Assembly (NCBI RefSeq): GCF_000263735.1
Contig: NC_017946.1
Span: 1,672,886 to 1,736,885 of the forward strand
DNA from: Pyrococcus sp. ST04
Lineage (GTDB): Archaea > Methanobacteriota_B > Thermococci > Thermococcales > Thermococcaceae
Direction of reading: 5' to 3'
Length of the DNA: 64,000 bases
Shown here: positions 27,352 through 37,351 of the stretch, in pieces
Layout: the number at the start of each line of letters is the position of its first letter
How positions within the stretch are numbered: the stretch's first letter is position 1
Program-made: the position numbers and the translations under genes
Notes under the pieces: model-generated
The model's input: only the letters and a program-made list of their open reading frames with translations
Told to the model about the DNA's origin: nothing
The model's database searches: none

Positions 27352-27969
27352 ATGGATTACTATCGCAGACATCCCTATCATCATAGTATTAAGAAGAAAA
27401 GGAATGTTGAGTATGAGGAATACGCTTACGTGCTTGATTACCTCCCGAATGGTTACCCAGATCTAAAGACCGGGCACTACCTCGGGAAGCCCGTTGCCCA
27501 GGTTATTGGTGAAAAGGCATTCACGCTACTCGAAGTAACCCCAAAAACAGATCTAATGCTATATGAGAGGATCTTTATTGGAAAGGGGAACAGAGACAAG
27601 ATCTTGACAATCAATAAGAAACTGTCTTATGAAGAGCTTACTGATACGGCAAAGGCAGAACTCCCCTATGTCATCGAGGAGATCGTCAAAAACAACGAAG
27701 ATAGATTCATAAAGTTCTTTAACGTTGCCCCTCCAATCACGAACAGGCTTCACAGCCTCGAACTCTTACCCGGGATAGGAAAGAAGCATATGTGGGACAT
27801 TATAGAGGAAAGAGAGAAAAAACCCTTCGAAAGCTTTGAAGACTTGAAGAAGAGGGTTAGAGGATTACCAGATCCAGTAAAAATGATAGCCAAGAGAATA
27901 CTCGACGAGCTACAGGGAAAAGACAAGTACAAAATATTCGTGGGACATAACAGGATATTCCGTGAGTAG
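27352..27969 (+). CDS. DUF655 family nucleic-acid-binding protein
   Basis: A 205-residue protein of the archaeal DUF655 family. The N-terminus is Tyr/His/Lys-rich, the middle looks like an OB-type beta barrel (EYAYVLDYLPNGYPDLKTG, GKPVAQVIGEKAFTLLEV), and the C-terminus has a helix-hairpin-helix (LLPGIGKKHMWDIIEERE). This combination suggests RNA or DNA binding. It is followed after 3 bases by ksgA, which points to a role in ribosome biogenesis or tRNA/rRNA handling. Exact function unknown. Confidence 0.88.
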   Translation: MDYYRRHPYHHSIKKKRNVEYEEYAYVLDYLPNGYPDLKTGHYLGKPVAQVIGEKAFTLLEVTPKTDLMLYERIFIGKGNRDKILTINKKLSYEELTDTAKAELPYVIEEIVKNNEDRFIKFFNVAPPITNRLHSLELLPGIGKKHMWDIIEEREKKPFESFEDLKKRVRGLPDPVKMIAKRILDELQGKDKYKIFVGHNRIFRE

Positions 27970-28797
<828 letters not shown>

Positions 28798-28817
28798 TAT
28801 TTAATGGGCGTGATATA

Positions 28818-29597
28818 ATGCCCGATACCTTCCAAAGTGTCAAGATGGTTAGCGAATTCGGTATGGTCATAGTCACTTCATTTTGGCTTTACTTCATGCT
28901 AAAACATCGTAAAGAGTTGCCATATTCTATAGGAAAGCTCGGAAAAATCCTCATCTTTGGTGTAATTCTCGTATGGACTGGCTTTATTGCAAACTTCCTT
29001 AATGAATTCATTCCAAGAATGACAACTTCCGCTGGCATAATAAGGATATCAAAGGTCATTGATGACATTTTCATAATAATTGGAGCCTCTATAATAACAT
29101 ACTATCTATACAAAGTATTCGAAAAGGAAATAATCAAAGTAGAACCAGCCCATATTACAATTAGCAAAGAAAAAGAAACACTTAAACCAGGGGCATATCT
29201 AGCCCTTTCTCAATCTCCCAGGGATATAGTCAAGGTTCTGAAGGATAAAAGGGTCCTAGCGATAACGCGTCATCCAGAGGTATATAACAACCTAGGAATT
29301 CCGTATATCTGGATAACGAAGATGGAGGGAGACAACACAATATATCCGACGAACCTCCCAAAGCTTCTCCATACCATGGTTACGAAAGCAGATAAGGATA
29401 CAGCCTTTATCCTGGATGGACTTGAATACCTAATCCTAGAGAATGGTTTTGACAGTGTCATGAAGTTTCTCTCAAGTGCCAAGGATTATATGAGCATGAA
29501 AAATTCCACACTCATTGTAACCATTGGAAGGGGAACTCTTGACGAACACCAGCTGGCTATATTAAAAAGAGAATTGGAGGAACTGGAAATAATTTAG
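28818..29597 (+). CDS. DUF835 membrane-anchored protein
   Basis: A 259-residue protein with three hydrophobic segments in the first 110 residues ([47 protein letters not shown]) and a soluble C-terminal DUF835 domain (PGAYLALSQ...YIWITKMEG...[15 protein letters not shown]). The domain looks like a degenerate nucleotide-binding fold. Start is ATG 28818, with GGGCGTGAT before it; a GTG at 28794 overlapping ksgA is in frame. A paralogue with the same layout lies at 49392-50174. Function unknown; archaeal signalling is plausible. Confidence 0.8.
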   Translation: MPDTFQSVKMVSEFGMVIVTSFWLYFMLKHRKELPYSIGKLGKILIFGVILVWTGFIANFLNEFIPRMTTSAGIIRISKVIDDIFIIIGASIITYYLYKVFEKEIIKVEPAHITISKEKETLKPGAYLALSQSPRDIVKVLKDKRVLAITRHPEVYNNLGIPYIWITKMEGDNTIYPTNLPKLLHTMVTKADKDTAFILDGLEYLILENGFDSVMKFLSSAKDYMSMKNSTLIVTIGRGTLDEHQLAILKRELEELEII

Positions 29598-30799
29598 AAT
29601 ACGCTGACTTTATCCTCTAGTATCATCTTTTGTATCTTAGTTATGTTTGCGAGCCACTCATCGGCAATTGAGTAGGCATCCTTTTCAAACTCCTTTACTG
29701 AGTGACCCTTCTTAGGAATCACCTGAATGCTGGCAACTAGCGGCTGATCAATTGGCTTCCCAATCTGGCTGAGGATCCTCACGTAAACTTCTTCAACGGG
29801 GAGCGTCTTAGCGATGTCATTAGCTATGAACATTGCAAGGATGTTGTATATCTTCCCAACGTGGCTGACAGGATTCTTCCCAGCAGCAGCTTCCATACTC
29901 ATGTGCCTGTTCGGGGTTATTAAACCATTGACCCTATTACCCCTACCCACGGAACCATCGTCACCAGCTTCAGCACTTGTCCCAGTGACTGTTATATAGT
30001 AGATGTCCCTCTCCGGATCATCTGCCGTATTAACGTAAATATTGACCTTCCTTGAGGTTATATCCTTGGCGAGTTCTTCAACAGCTTCTTTGATCTTCTC
30101 CTTGACCTCTAAATACTCCGCAGGGTTAGCAACCTCACTATCAACTATTGCTGCAGCTATTGTGAGATCTATCTCATCCCCCTTCCTTAGCCCCATAACC
30201 TTAATGTCCTCACCAACAGCTGGATACTCCTTCTTAAACTTCTCGCTGTTTAGTAGCTTTTCAGTTTCAAGAACGAGCCTCTCAGTTTCCGTTAGTGGGG
30301 CAAAGCCAACTCCAAAAGACGTGTCATTAGCGAGGGGTATTGGGTTCTCCTTTGCCTTGTTAAAGACGCTAACTAGATCAACACTACCCTGCCCGATCCT
30401 TGAATCTATGACGACATGATTCTCAACGTCCAAGTGCCTTATGTTCTTCTTCAGGTATTCCTTGGCAGCCTTTATTGCAACCTCATGAACTGGAAATAGT
30501 TCTTGGTCAACAAGCTCAACTGCTCTTCCAGAGAGGAGTATGTAAATTGGTTTAATTACCTCTCCTCCTCCAAACTTTGGATATGCTCTCCCTCCAACCA
30601 CCTCAACTTGGTCGGTATTGTGGTGAAGAATAACGCCATACCTCTTAATGTATTCCCTGCAGAGAGCCCTGCTCACTGCTTCGGCTATTCCGTCAGCTAT
30701 GCTATCGGGATGACCAATTCCTTTCCTCTCAACAAGTTCAACCTGTTGCATTTCAACGGGGGTTCTTATAATTTCCTCAACAACGATGTTCCTCGCCAT
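29594..30799 (-). CDS. mat: S-adenosylmethionine synthetase, archaeal type
   Basis: Makes SAM from methionine and ATP. The 401-residue protein belongs to the archaeal MAT family, which is distant from bacterial Met[11 protein letters not shown] at the start, [20 protein letters not shown] near residue 27, [12 protein letters not shown] near 60, [20 protein letters not shown] near 285, and [12 protein letters not shown] near 312. Start is ATG 30799 with GGGGTGA before it; a GTG at 30808 is in frame. It meets the DUF835 stop with a four-base overlap. Confidence 0.97.
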   Translation of the reverse strand: MARNIVVEEIIRTPVEMQQVELVERKGIGHPDSIADGIAEAVSRALCREYIKRYGVILHHNTDQVEVVGGRAYPKFGGGEVIKPIYILLSGRAVELVDQELFPVHEVAIKAAKEYLKKNIRHLDVENHVVIDSRIGQGSVDLVSVFNKAKENPIPLANDTSFGVGFAPLTETERLVLETEKLLNSEKFKKEYPAVGEDIKVMGLRKGDEIDLTIAAAIVDSEVANPAEYLEVKEKIKEAVEELAKDITSRKVNIYVNTADDPERDIYYITVTGTSAEAGDDGSVGRGNRVNGLITPNRHMSMEAAAGKNPVSHVGKIYNILAMFIANDIAKTLPVEEVYVRILSQIGKPIDQPLVASIQVIPKKGHSVKEFEKDAYSIADEWLANITKIQKMILEDKVSVF

Positions 30800-30808
30800 G
30801 ATCGTCAC

Positions 30809-31116
30809 CCCGCTAACCCAACGCCCAACTAAACTTATATAATTTTCGGCATATAAAATACGTTTCGATTATTACCATCAGTTATGATTGAAGTTTGGGA
30901 AAACAGAAGAAAACTCAGATCACTAGGTTCTCCGAGCTGAAAAGAAGAATTTTTAGGAGCTTTTTGAATCCGCATTACCTCCTCCCTGTCCTAAAGGGCT
31001 AGGCTTGAAGAATAAAAGAACATCAAGGTATACTGTTTCATAAACTTGCCCAATGTTCTGATTAAAATGCTGTAGAAAGATTATTATACTTTGGCTACAT
31101 CATTTTTTGTGGCGAT
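30809..31116. other. intergenic region with transposon-end relic and promoter
   Basis: No gene is seen. A TTATATAATTTTCGGCATATAAA stretch (split here: 30835-30857) supplies TATA elements for the mat gene. At 30977-31010 there is a degraded copy of the GC-rich IS-end hairpin. TTATTATACTTTGG at about 31081-31094 may be the promoter of the island ATPase gene. Confidence 0.45.
30977..31010 (+). repeat. degraded transposon right-end hairpin relic
   Basis: CCTCCTCCCTGTCCTAAAGG followed by GCTAGGCTTGAAG matches the IS-end hairpins at 33766-33801 and 8381-8411 with several substitutions that break the stem. No transposase is adjacent. It marks the left edge of the GC-rich island. Confidence 0.5.
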
Positions 31117-32442
31117 ATGATGTTTGTGAACAGAAAACGGGAGCTTGAGTTTCTCGAAAGAAAGTGGAAAGAAAAGGGTGCACAGCTTATAATCATCTAC
31201 GGGCGCAGAAGAATTGGTAAAACAATGCTCCTCAAGGAGTTCTTAAAAGGCAAAAAGGGAGTGTACTTCCTCGCCACCGCCGATTCCATGGGTGAGAACG
31301 TTAAAGAGCTAGCTGAGAAGTTCAGCGAGCTGGCTGGAAAGGAGTACTTCAGGGAAGTAAGGGACTTTGGGAGGCTCTTCCGCTACCTTGCGGAAGAAAT
31401 AGGGAATGAAAAGGTTGCCATCGTTCTGGATGAGTTCCAGTATTTGATGAGCCTTGAGCCGGGAATTTTGAGCGCCCTCCAGAAGGTTTGGGACGAGCAC
31501 CTTAAAGGCACAGAAATTTTCCTCGTGCTCTGCGGCTCCTCAATAGGAATGATGGAACGGATCATGGAGTATAAAAGCCCCCTCTACGGGAGGAGAACCG
31601 GGCAGTGGAAGGTTGAGCCCTTCGACATCAAAGCTATAGCCGAAATGTTCCCAGAGAGGAGCATGGAAGAGGTTGTAAAGATCTATGCCGTCTTTGGGGG
31701 CGTTCCGTTCTACCTTGACCTCGTGAAAAACCTCAGCGTTGAAAAAGCCATAAGGGAGAAGGTTTTGAGGAAGGGCGAAGTCCTCTACGAGGAGCCGGAA
31801 TTTCTGCTCAGGGAAGAACTCAGGGAACCGAGAGTCTATAAGCTTATTCTCAAGGGATTAGCTCTAGGCTATGAAACGCTCGGGGAGCTCATGAGCTTTA
31901 CGGGCCTTGAAAGGGGCAACATCTCAAAGTACCTTGATGTTCTTGAGAGGCTTGACTTGGTCGGTTACGAGCTTCCCTACGGGAAGAGGAAGAGAGGACG
32001 CTACTACATAAAAGACAACTTCTTCGCCTTCTGGTTCCGCTTCGTCTACCCAAACCTAGGAGATTTGGAGCTCGGCCTAGTTGATGAGGTTTGGGAGAGG
32101 GTTGAGCGCGACCTGAACGCCTACTACGGTAAGATGTTCGAGAAACTGATAAGGGAAATGTTAAGACTTAGAATCCTTGACTTCGGGCAGAAAAAAGTCG
32201 CAAGATGGTGGCACAAAGGGGAAGAAATAGATGCCATAGTCGAGCTTAAGGATAGCCTTCTCTTCGTCGAGATCAAATGGAGCGAGCTGAAGAGGAAGGA
32301 TGCGGAAAGAATACTGGAGAAGCTGAAGGAAAAGGCGGAGCGCTTCGAGGGCAAGAAAAGATTTCTGCTTATAGCCAAGAAAATCAAGAAAAAAGACGAA
32401 GATATGATGGATTTGGATGACATTGAAGGACTTGTACGTTAG
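31117..32442 (+). CDS. archaeal STAND-type ATPase with C-terminal DUF234 nuclease-like domain
   Basis: A 441-residue protein of the archaeal ATPase family PF01637. Walker A GRRRIGKTMLL is at about residues 29-39 and Walker B VAIVLDEFQYL at about 101-111; a winged-helix region follows near residue 250 (ETLGELMSFTGLERGNISKY). The C-terminal DUF234 region has a PD-(D/E)xK-like core, EEIDAIVE...LLFVEIKW, near residues 370-390. The family expands in Thermococcales and is often linked to mobile regions; roles are unknown. Codons are clearly GC-richer than in neighbours, suggesting acquisition. Confidence 0.88.
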   Translation: MMFVNRKRELEFLERKWKEKGAQLIIIYGRRRIGKTMLLKEFLKGKKGVYFLATADSMGENVKELAEKFSELAGKEYFREVRDFGRLFRYLAEEIGNEKVAIVLDEFQYLMSLEPGILSALQKVWDEHLKGTEIFLVLCGSSIGMMERIMEYKSPLYGRRTGQWKVEPFDIKAIAEMFPERSMEEVVKIYAVFGGVPFYLDLVKNLSVEKAIREKVLRKGEVLYEEPEFLLREELREPRVYKLILKGLALGYETLGELMSFTGLERGNISKYLDVLERLDLVGYELPYGKRKRGRYYIKDNFFAFWFRFVYPNLGDLELGLVDEVWERVERDLNAYYGKMFEKLIREMLRLRILDFGQKKVARWWHKGEEIDAIVELKDSLLFVEIKWSELKRKDAERILEKLKEKAERFEGKKRFLLIAKKIKKKDEDMMDLDDIEGLVR

Positions 32443-32526
32443 CATCTTCGGGTGGAAGAGGTCAGCTTCTTCGAACCTTTTTATCCCTCTCTGGTTATCT
32501 CCCCCACTACATTCCGATATACCACC

Positions 32527-33384
32527 CTAAAGTCTCTTGAAAACCTCCTCAGCCTTCTTGAACTCTTTTTTCTTGATATAGACCAAGGCCAGGTGGTAAA
32601 TCCCGAGCCTGCACACATCCTCAAGCCAGGGAGCATCAAGCCCCTCTATCTCCCTTATCCTTCCCTCCAGCTCCTTTACGGTTTTGTTCATTGCCTCCTC
32701 GCTGTAGTCAAGCATCTTCAAGGCCTGAAGCATGGAGAGAACCTCCAGCTTGACCTCTTCGATGGAACCAGAACCCCTCTGAGAGCTTGAGCTCAGGGTC
32801 TTCTTGAGCTCCGTCTCCTTCCTTTTAAGGCCCGCATAAGCTTCGAGGTATTTCAGGTATTTCTGGAACTCCGGCAGTCCGAGGAGGAACTTCTCATCGA
32901 TGTGCGATCCCTTGTTTCTTAAGGATGGGTCCCATTCCTGTTCCAGCCTTTTACTGAGGTCCTTGGCGATCGGGAACACCTGAAGAAGGACCTTTTCCAC
33001 CTCCCCGCTGTCCACATTCATGCCAATCCTTCGCAGTTCCCGTGAAAGGGCCCGGGCAAACTTCTTCCTCTTTGTTTCATCTCTCATAACCTCGTCGACG
33101 GTCGGCACGTAGAATCCGTCGTCAAGGAACTCTGGCTTCTTTACGTCTTCATATCCATATGTGACCTTTGTTTCCCCCACCTTCAGGTCCAGCAGGGCTC
33201 TCTTTACTGCTTCACCGAGGTGCTTATCGAACAGAGCTGCGGGTCTGCCCTTTTTATACTTGATAACGATGGGTGTGAGTGAGAGATGCAGCAACTGCCT
33301 CCAGAGGTGCGCCTCCTTCACGTCCCGTTCCCTGCTCCCTGTGGTTTTGAGTATGGGTATCGGGGGATAGCCCACTACGGGCAT
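32527..33384 (-). CDS. unknown protein, 285 aa (second part of a probably split gene)
   Basis: I do not recognise this family. The protein is helical and charged with no membrane segment; the last 45 residues look like a TPR-like pair of helices (LEDVCRLGIYHLALVYIKKK). A Ser-rich linker (LSSSSQRGSGS) lies near residue 205. It overlaps the stop of the preceding small frame by 10 bases, and the two frames meet at a GT microsatellite (33386-33395), so this could be the body of one 350-residue protein interrupted by a frameshift. GC-rich codon use matches the island. Confidence 0.65.
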   Translation of the reverse strand: MPVVGYPPIPILKTTGSRERDVKEAHLWRQLLHLSLTPIVIKYKKGRPAALFDKHLGEAVKRALLDLKVGETKVTYGYEDVKKPEFLDDGFYVPTVDEVMRDETKRKKFARALSRELRRIGMNVDSGEVEKVLLQVFPIAKDLSKRLEQEWDPSLRNKGSHIDEKFLLGLPEFQKYLKYLEAYAGLKRKETELKKTLSSSSQRGSGSIEEVKLEVLSMLQALKMLDYSEEAMNKTVKELEGRIREIEGLDAPWLEDVCRLGIYHLALVYIKKKEFKKAEEVFKRL

Positions 33385-33599
33385 GGTGTGTGTGTCATGG
33401 CATCTCCTATCTTCCGTAGTGTGATGTCGTCGAGGTCGAAGACTTCCTTGATCGCATTTATTATGTCTGGGGCGTGCGTTTCTCCTACCCCCAGTTGTTC
33501 GAATTTCTTATACTTCAGTCTCTTCTTCTCCTTCCCAAACCACCCCTTCGGCACCTCGTATTCTATGACGCCCTCTCCGATCTCGTAGTTGGGAGCCAT
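33375..33599 (-). CDS. unknown protein, 74 aa (first part of a probably split gene)
   Basis: A short acidic-basic protein (MAPNYEIGEGVIEYEVPKGW...) that ends TPCP right at the start of the next frame. Its last codons run through (AC)5 on the minus strand; loss of one AC unit would fuse it in frame with the 285-residue gene. Upstream of its ATG there is AGGGGTGAAGA, a good ribosome site, so translation probably starts here. It may be the true N-terminus of the larger protein. Confidence 0.6.
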   Translation of the reverse strand: MAPNYEIGEGVIEYEVPKGWFGKEKKRLKYKKFEQLGVGETHAPDIINAIKEVFDLDDITLRKIGDAMTHTPCP

Positions 33600-34064
33600 T
33601 CTTCACCCCTCACAGATAACGTTCCCACATCTTCAGGCTTTTGACAGTCCTAATTCGGGCTTACAAACCCCATATACTGAGGACTACACTACCACTAACA
33701 ATAAGAACCTCAGAGTATATAAAAATTATACAGAACAAAAACCACTAGACTTTTTCTTTTTCTTTTGAAAGCCTCGCCCTTCAGGGCGGGGAGGAGGTCA
33801 GGCTTTTAACTCTCTATGAAACAGCTCATCATCTCACACTAAGCATCAGACATCTTGTTCTTGAATTCCCTCTCTGGAGATGGAGGTTGGGAGTGAACTT
33901 CCAGGTCTCCTCAACACGGCATTTCCGGCTTCATCGACGGCTATCTTCATCTTCTTGCTGTCTTGTATTCTATATTTATCTCCTGAGCTACTGGTAGAGG
34001 CAATAAAAACATGAGAAAACCATGAGCAACTTCTTCATCCCCACTATCCCAACCTGAAAAGATG
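33600..34064. other. gene-poor stretch in the island
   Basis: About 460 bases. It holds the A/T-rich promoter region of the gene at 33599 (33700-33760) and a complete IS-end hairpin at 33764-33801. Between 33840 and 34060, on the minus strand, a short open run MKIAVDEAGNAVLRRPGSSL ends soon after; I cannot assign it and treat it as debris. Confidence 0.4.
33764..33801 (-). repeat. transposon right-end hairpin relic
   Basis: On the minus strand this reads CTCCTCCCCGCCCTGAAGGG followed by CGAGGCTTTCAAAAGA. CGCCCT/AGGGCG forms a tight stem-loop. It is the best-preserved of three solo copies and resembles the right end, and thus the guide-RNA scaffold region, of TnpB elements. No tnpB is next to it. 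Confidence 0.6.
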
Positions 34065-35513
34065 CTACCCGAACAGCAGGTATGCAAAGGGGAACCTCGT
34101 GTTATGGTTCGCGTTCTTTACACGATACCTCAACTCTGCATATTTGACAGTGGTCTCAACATCGCTGGACTGATCCACGATGGTGAAGGCGCCAAAGGCC
34201 TTTTCGTGTTCCTCGTTGGTGATGTAAACACCTCCAACCGCGCTCAAACCTATCATAAAAGCCGGCCACGCCTCGGGCTGGAGGGCAACGGCAACAGCAA
34301 GCAACGGAACGTACGAGTTCGAGTAGGTATCGTACTCGTCCAGGAAAATCTCCATGTGGGAGGATCTGCCGGCTTGGTTTTCCCCGTAGAGTGTCGTTAG
34401 CGTCTTCATCTCCGCGTTCTCTTTAACGAGCCGTTCAAAGTTGTCCGCAGGATAAACGCTCTTCGGGGGGTTCACGAAGGAGAAAGTTTTGATAAAGTAG
34501 ACTTTCCTTCCGGGGTCGTAGACCCGTTCAACATCTGAAACCGTTATGAGCACCCTCTCCTGGTCAGTGTCAAAGCAGTGCGTCTTCCTGAATTCATCCA
34601 CGTAACACCTCTGGAGAACCTGGAGGGCTATGTAGGGCTTCCCCTTGATGGCTATTACTCCAACTTGACCAGGTTTGACGTTTTTAACCTCCCCGTCGAT
34701 GATTGACCTAATAAACTCGTTGCCCTTTTTCACCTCGATCCGTATCTCCCCGCTCTCCAGACCACGCTCAACGCTCGACTCACTCTTACTGCTCAACCGC
34801 GATCCCCTGATCACGGTGGTCGAGAAACCAATGGAAAGCCCCGAGGAGCCCGACGAGCTTTTCTGAACCTCCACTTTGTAGGCCCCAAGAACCGTTGCCC
34901 TGCCTTTTCTGTTGTCCAGTATCAGAACCGGGAGATACATACCCCGTGGATAGTCGTCCTCTCTGAGATATTCCTTCTTGGTCCTCCAGCGGTAGCCCGC
35001 AAAAAACCCTCTAGTTGGAGTAATGGTGGGAATCCCCTCTGACTCCTCCCTTGAAAAAACACGAAGATCATCTCTGGAAAAGTTTGGAGCGAAGCGCTGA
35101 AAGCCCTCAATCGAGTTCTCAGTAAGTCTCGTGCTGAAGGTACCCACCTCGTACGCTTCCCCGGTTTCGGGTTCAACGATCCACACGTCAACGAGAACCG
35201 CTGGGTTTACGTCCTTCCAGGCACTCCGGATCTTGGAGAGCTTTGAACTCGGAATAAACACTTTTCCATGAGAGCTACCAAGGTAAATGGTTCTGAAGCC
35301 CTCCCGTGTCATCACCTGAACCTGGACGTAGTACTCGTACTTTGGAAGAAGCCAGCTGACGAAAGCGTTCCGGCCCATTACTTTATCTGGATTTGGAAGT
35401 TCAATCAACAGACCTCGCTTGGGCTTGCTAAAGAAATGATGTCCCCAAACACTACCCGTCAATAGCACTATCAGGACGATTACAAGCGTTATTCTTCTCT
35501 TTTTCATATGCAT
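34065..35513 (-). CDS. exported or membrane-anchored protein of unknown function, 482 aa
   Basis: MHMKKRRITLVIVLIVLLTG is a signal peptide or N-terminal anchor. The rest is beta-rich with an early fibronectin-like segment (NAFVSWLLPKYEYYVQVQVM). A Ser-rich patch (KSSSGSSGLSIGFST) lies near residue 215, and one hydrophobic stretch (VPLLAVAVALQPEAWPAFMIGL) near 410. Two cysteines 8 residues apart (CYVDEFRKTHC) may form a disulfide. I know no family for it. Two start codons two residues apart (35513 and 35507) are possible. GC-rich codons and lone position mark it as island cargo. Confidence 0.75.
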   Translation of the reverse strand: MHMKKRRITLVIVLIVLLTGSVWGHHFFSKPKRGLLIELPNPDKVMGRNAFVSWLLPKYEYYVQVQVMTREGFRTIYLGSSHGKVFIPSSKLSKIRSAWKDVNPAVLVDVWIVEPETGEAYEVGTFSTRLTENSIEGFQRFAPNFSRDDLRVFSREESEGIPTITPTRGFFAGYRWRTKKEYLREDDYPRGMYLPVLILDNRKGRATVLGAYKVEVQKSSSGSSGLSIGFSTTVIRGSRLSSKSESSVERGLESGEIRIEVKKGNEFIRSIIDGEVKNVKPGQVGVIAIKGKPYIALQVLQRCYVDEFRKTHCFDTDQERVLITVSDVERVYDPGRKVYFIKTFSFVNPPKSVYPADNFERLVKENAEMKTLTTLYGENQAGRSSHMEIFLDEYDTYSNSYVPLLAVAVALQPEAWPAFMIGLSAVGGVYITNEEHEKAFGAFTIVDQSSDVETTVKYAELRYRVKNANHNTRFPFAYLLFG

Positions 35514-35649
35514 TATGCTCTGATTAATTTATTTTAAATTTTTCCTTGTTTGAGTAATTCCAACATCATTGCACAACGTTATGAGATGGAGCAACTTTTA
35601 ATTAACGCACTGCCAAGATTTCCTTGAAGGGAAAACCGGGGTGATTGGA

Positions 35650-36525
35650 ATGACAATTGTTGATGTGAGAATCCTCGTTGAAGGGGCAAGTGACGTTGAA
35701 GTTGTTAGCAAAGCACTTCAGGGCTTAGCACTTGGAAGCGAATACAACATAACAATCTCCTCGATAATTCCAACAACGAATATTGAGATTGCAAAAAGCG
35801 CCGCTGCTGGCGCAGATTTGCTGATAATAGCCACAGACGCTGACAGAGTTGGAAGGGAGCTAGCAGAAAAACTGTTCAACGAACTCAGCGAGATGGTTGG
35901 ACATATTGAAAGAATGAAACTACCTCTCGGACACGACCTCGAGCATATAGACGTGGAACTTGTGAGAAAAGAGTTGAAGAACGCCCTAGTCAGGGCTGGG
36001 CTAAAAACCTTACAGAGGCTTCCAGAATACATGGAACTCAGAAAAGACTATCTCGACCTAAAAGGAAAATTTGAGGTATTGCAAAAGGAAAATGAAGAGC
36101 TAAAAAAGAAAATCGAAGAGCTTGAAAAGAAGTACCAAGAAGCCCAAGAATCTCTAAAAAGTGTAGAAGCTGAGAATTCAAGGTTAATGGAGCTGGTTAA
36201 GAAGAGGGCAAAGGTCTACAGCTTAAGGGACAAGTGGAACGAGATGTTCCCAGGAGTAGAAGTTCCGGCCGAGGAGATGTTCAGCAAAGCCGTGCAAACG
36301 CTTGGATTCGCAGGGAAGGTAATCGTTGGCCAAGGGTTCATATACGCTGAAGATGAAAAACTACTCGAGGAGCTTCTAAGAACTGTGTATCTAGCCCTGA
36401 AGCTAACTGAGAGTAGGGAGGAAGTCATCGAAGAGGAAACCGAAATTCTAGAAGAAGGGGAAAAGATAGAAGAAGCAACAGAAATAATCGAGGAGAGAGG
36501 AGGAGAGGAAGGAAGTGGAGAGTGA
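35650..36525 (+). CDS. Toprim-domain protein with coiled coil
   Basis: A 291-residue protein. The N-terminal 95 residues are a Toprim domain: the Glu in [14 protein letters not shown] and the DxD in [18 protein letters not shown] long coiled coil follows at about residues 130-185 (Glu/Lys heptads), then a conserved helical segment and an acidic Glu-rich tail. Toprim domains bind Mg2+ in topoisomerases, primases and OLD-type nucleases. Start ATG 35650 has GGGGTGAT before it. The stop lies within the start of xerA (11-base overlap), suggesting a shared role in DNA processing. Family common in Thermococcales, function unknown. Confidence 0.82.
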   Translation: MTIVDVRILVEGASDVEVVSKALQGLALGSEYNITISSIIPTTNIEIAKSAAAGADLLIIATDADRVGRELAEKLFNELSEMVGHIERMKLPLGHDLEHIDVELVRKELKNALVRAGLKTLQRLPEYMELRKDYLDLKGKFEVLQKENEELKKKIEELEKKYQEAQESLKSVEAENSRLMELVKKRAKVYSLRDKWNEMFPGVEVPAEEMFSKAVQTLGFAGKVIVGQGFIYAEDEKLLEELLRTVYLALKLTESREEVIEEETEILEEGEKIEEATEIIEERGGEEGSGE

Positions 36526-37351
36526 TCTCGAAGAATTCGCAACGTACTTGGAGCTTGAAGGAAAGAGCCAGAACACCATAAGGATGTACACCTATTTCCT
36601 TTCAAAATTTTTTGAAGAGGGTTATTCTCCCACTGCCAGGGACGCCCTCAAGTTTCTAGCAAAGCTGAGAAAAAAAGGTTATTCAATGAGGAGCATAAAC
36701 CTGGCAATTCAGGCCTTGAAAGCATACCTCAGGTTTGAGGGACTTGAAGGAGAAGCAGAAAGGCTGAAAAATCCGAAAGTACCAAGGACACTCCCAAAAA
36801 GTCTGACAAGGGATGAGATCAAGAAGCTGATAAGTGTTATCGACAGTTCTAGGGATAAAATAATAGTACTCCTCATGTATACAGCTGGCCTTAGAATTTC
36901 AGAGGTATGCAACTTAAGGATAGAGGATGTGGACTTTGAAAATTCCGTAATAAGGGTCAGAGGAGGAAAAGGTGGAAAAGACAGAATAATTCCAATACCC
37001 AGGGAGCTACTGGAAGAAATAAAGAACTATCTAAGAGCAAGAAAGGATTCAAGCCCTTATCTCTTCGTCGAAAAAAGAAGAAAAAACAAGGATAAGCTAT
37101 CTACAAAAGCTGTTTGGAGGTTAATCAAGAAGTATGGAGAGAAAGCGGGAATAAACTTGACACCTCACCAGCTGAGGCATAGCTTTGCAACTCACATGCT
37201 CGAGAGGGGGATAGATATTAGGATAATTCAGGAACTTTTGGGACACGCAAACTTGTCAACTACACAGATATATACGAAAGTCACCGCCAAGCATTTGAGA
37301 GAGGCGGTTGAAAAGGCTAAACTCATTGAAGATCTTATGGAGGGTAGATAA
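36515..37351 (+). CDS. xerA: archaeal tyrosine recombinase XerA
   Basis: XerA resolves chromosome dimers at the archaeal dif site. The 278-residue protein has an N-terminal SAM-like core-binding domain ([20 protein letters not shown]) and the catalytic domain with all key residues: Arg in [12 protein letters not shown], Lys in [12 protein letters not shown], HxxR in [12 protein letters not shown], His in LLGHANLS and the nucleophile Tyr in TTQIYTKV. Start is GTG inside the Toprim gene; its stop overlaps the next ATG (TAATG). I did not find a dif-like site in the window. Confidence 0.94.
   Translation: MESDLEEFATYLELEGKSQNTIRMYTYFLSKFFEEGYSPTARDALKFLAKLRKKGYSMRSINLAIQALKAYLRFEGLEGEAERLKNPKVPRTLPKSLTRDEIKKLISVIDSSRDKIIVLLMYTAGLRISEVCNLRIEDVDFENSVIRVRGGKGGKDRIIPIPRELLEEIKNYLRARKDSSPYLFVEKRRKNKDKLSTKAVWRLIKKYGEKAGINLTPHQLRHSFATHMLERGIDIRIIQELLGHANLSTTQIYTKVTAKHLREAVEKAKLIEDLMEGR

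Noticed and set aside
30880..30950. C/D-RNA-like stretch after the mat promoter (ATGATTGA ... CTGA)
   Set aside because: Box C does not match RTGATGA and there is no C'/D' pair.
33840..34060. Short open run in the island gap, MKIAVDEAGNAVLRRPG...
   Set aside because: Too short, no ribosome site, no recognised family; treated as debris.
36515..37351. A dif site near xerA
   Set aside because: I looked for a 28-base site with inverted arms around xerA and found none I could support.
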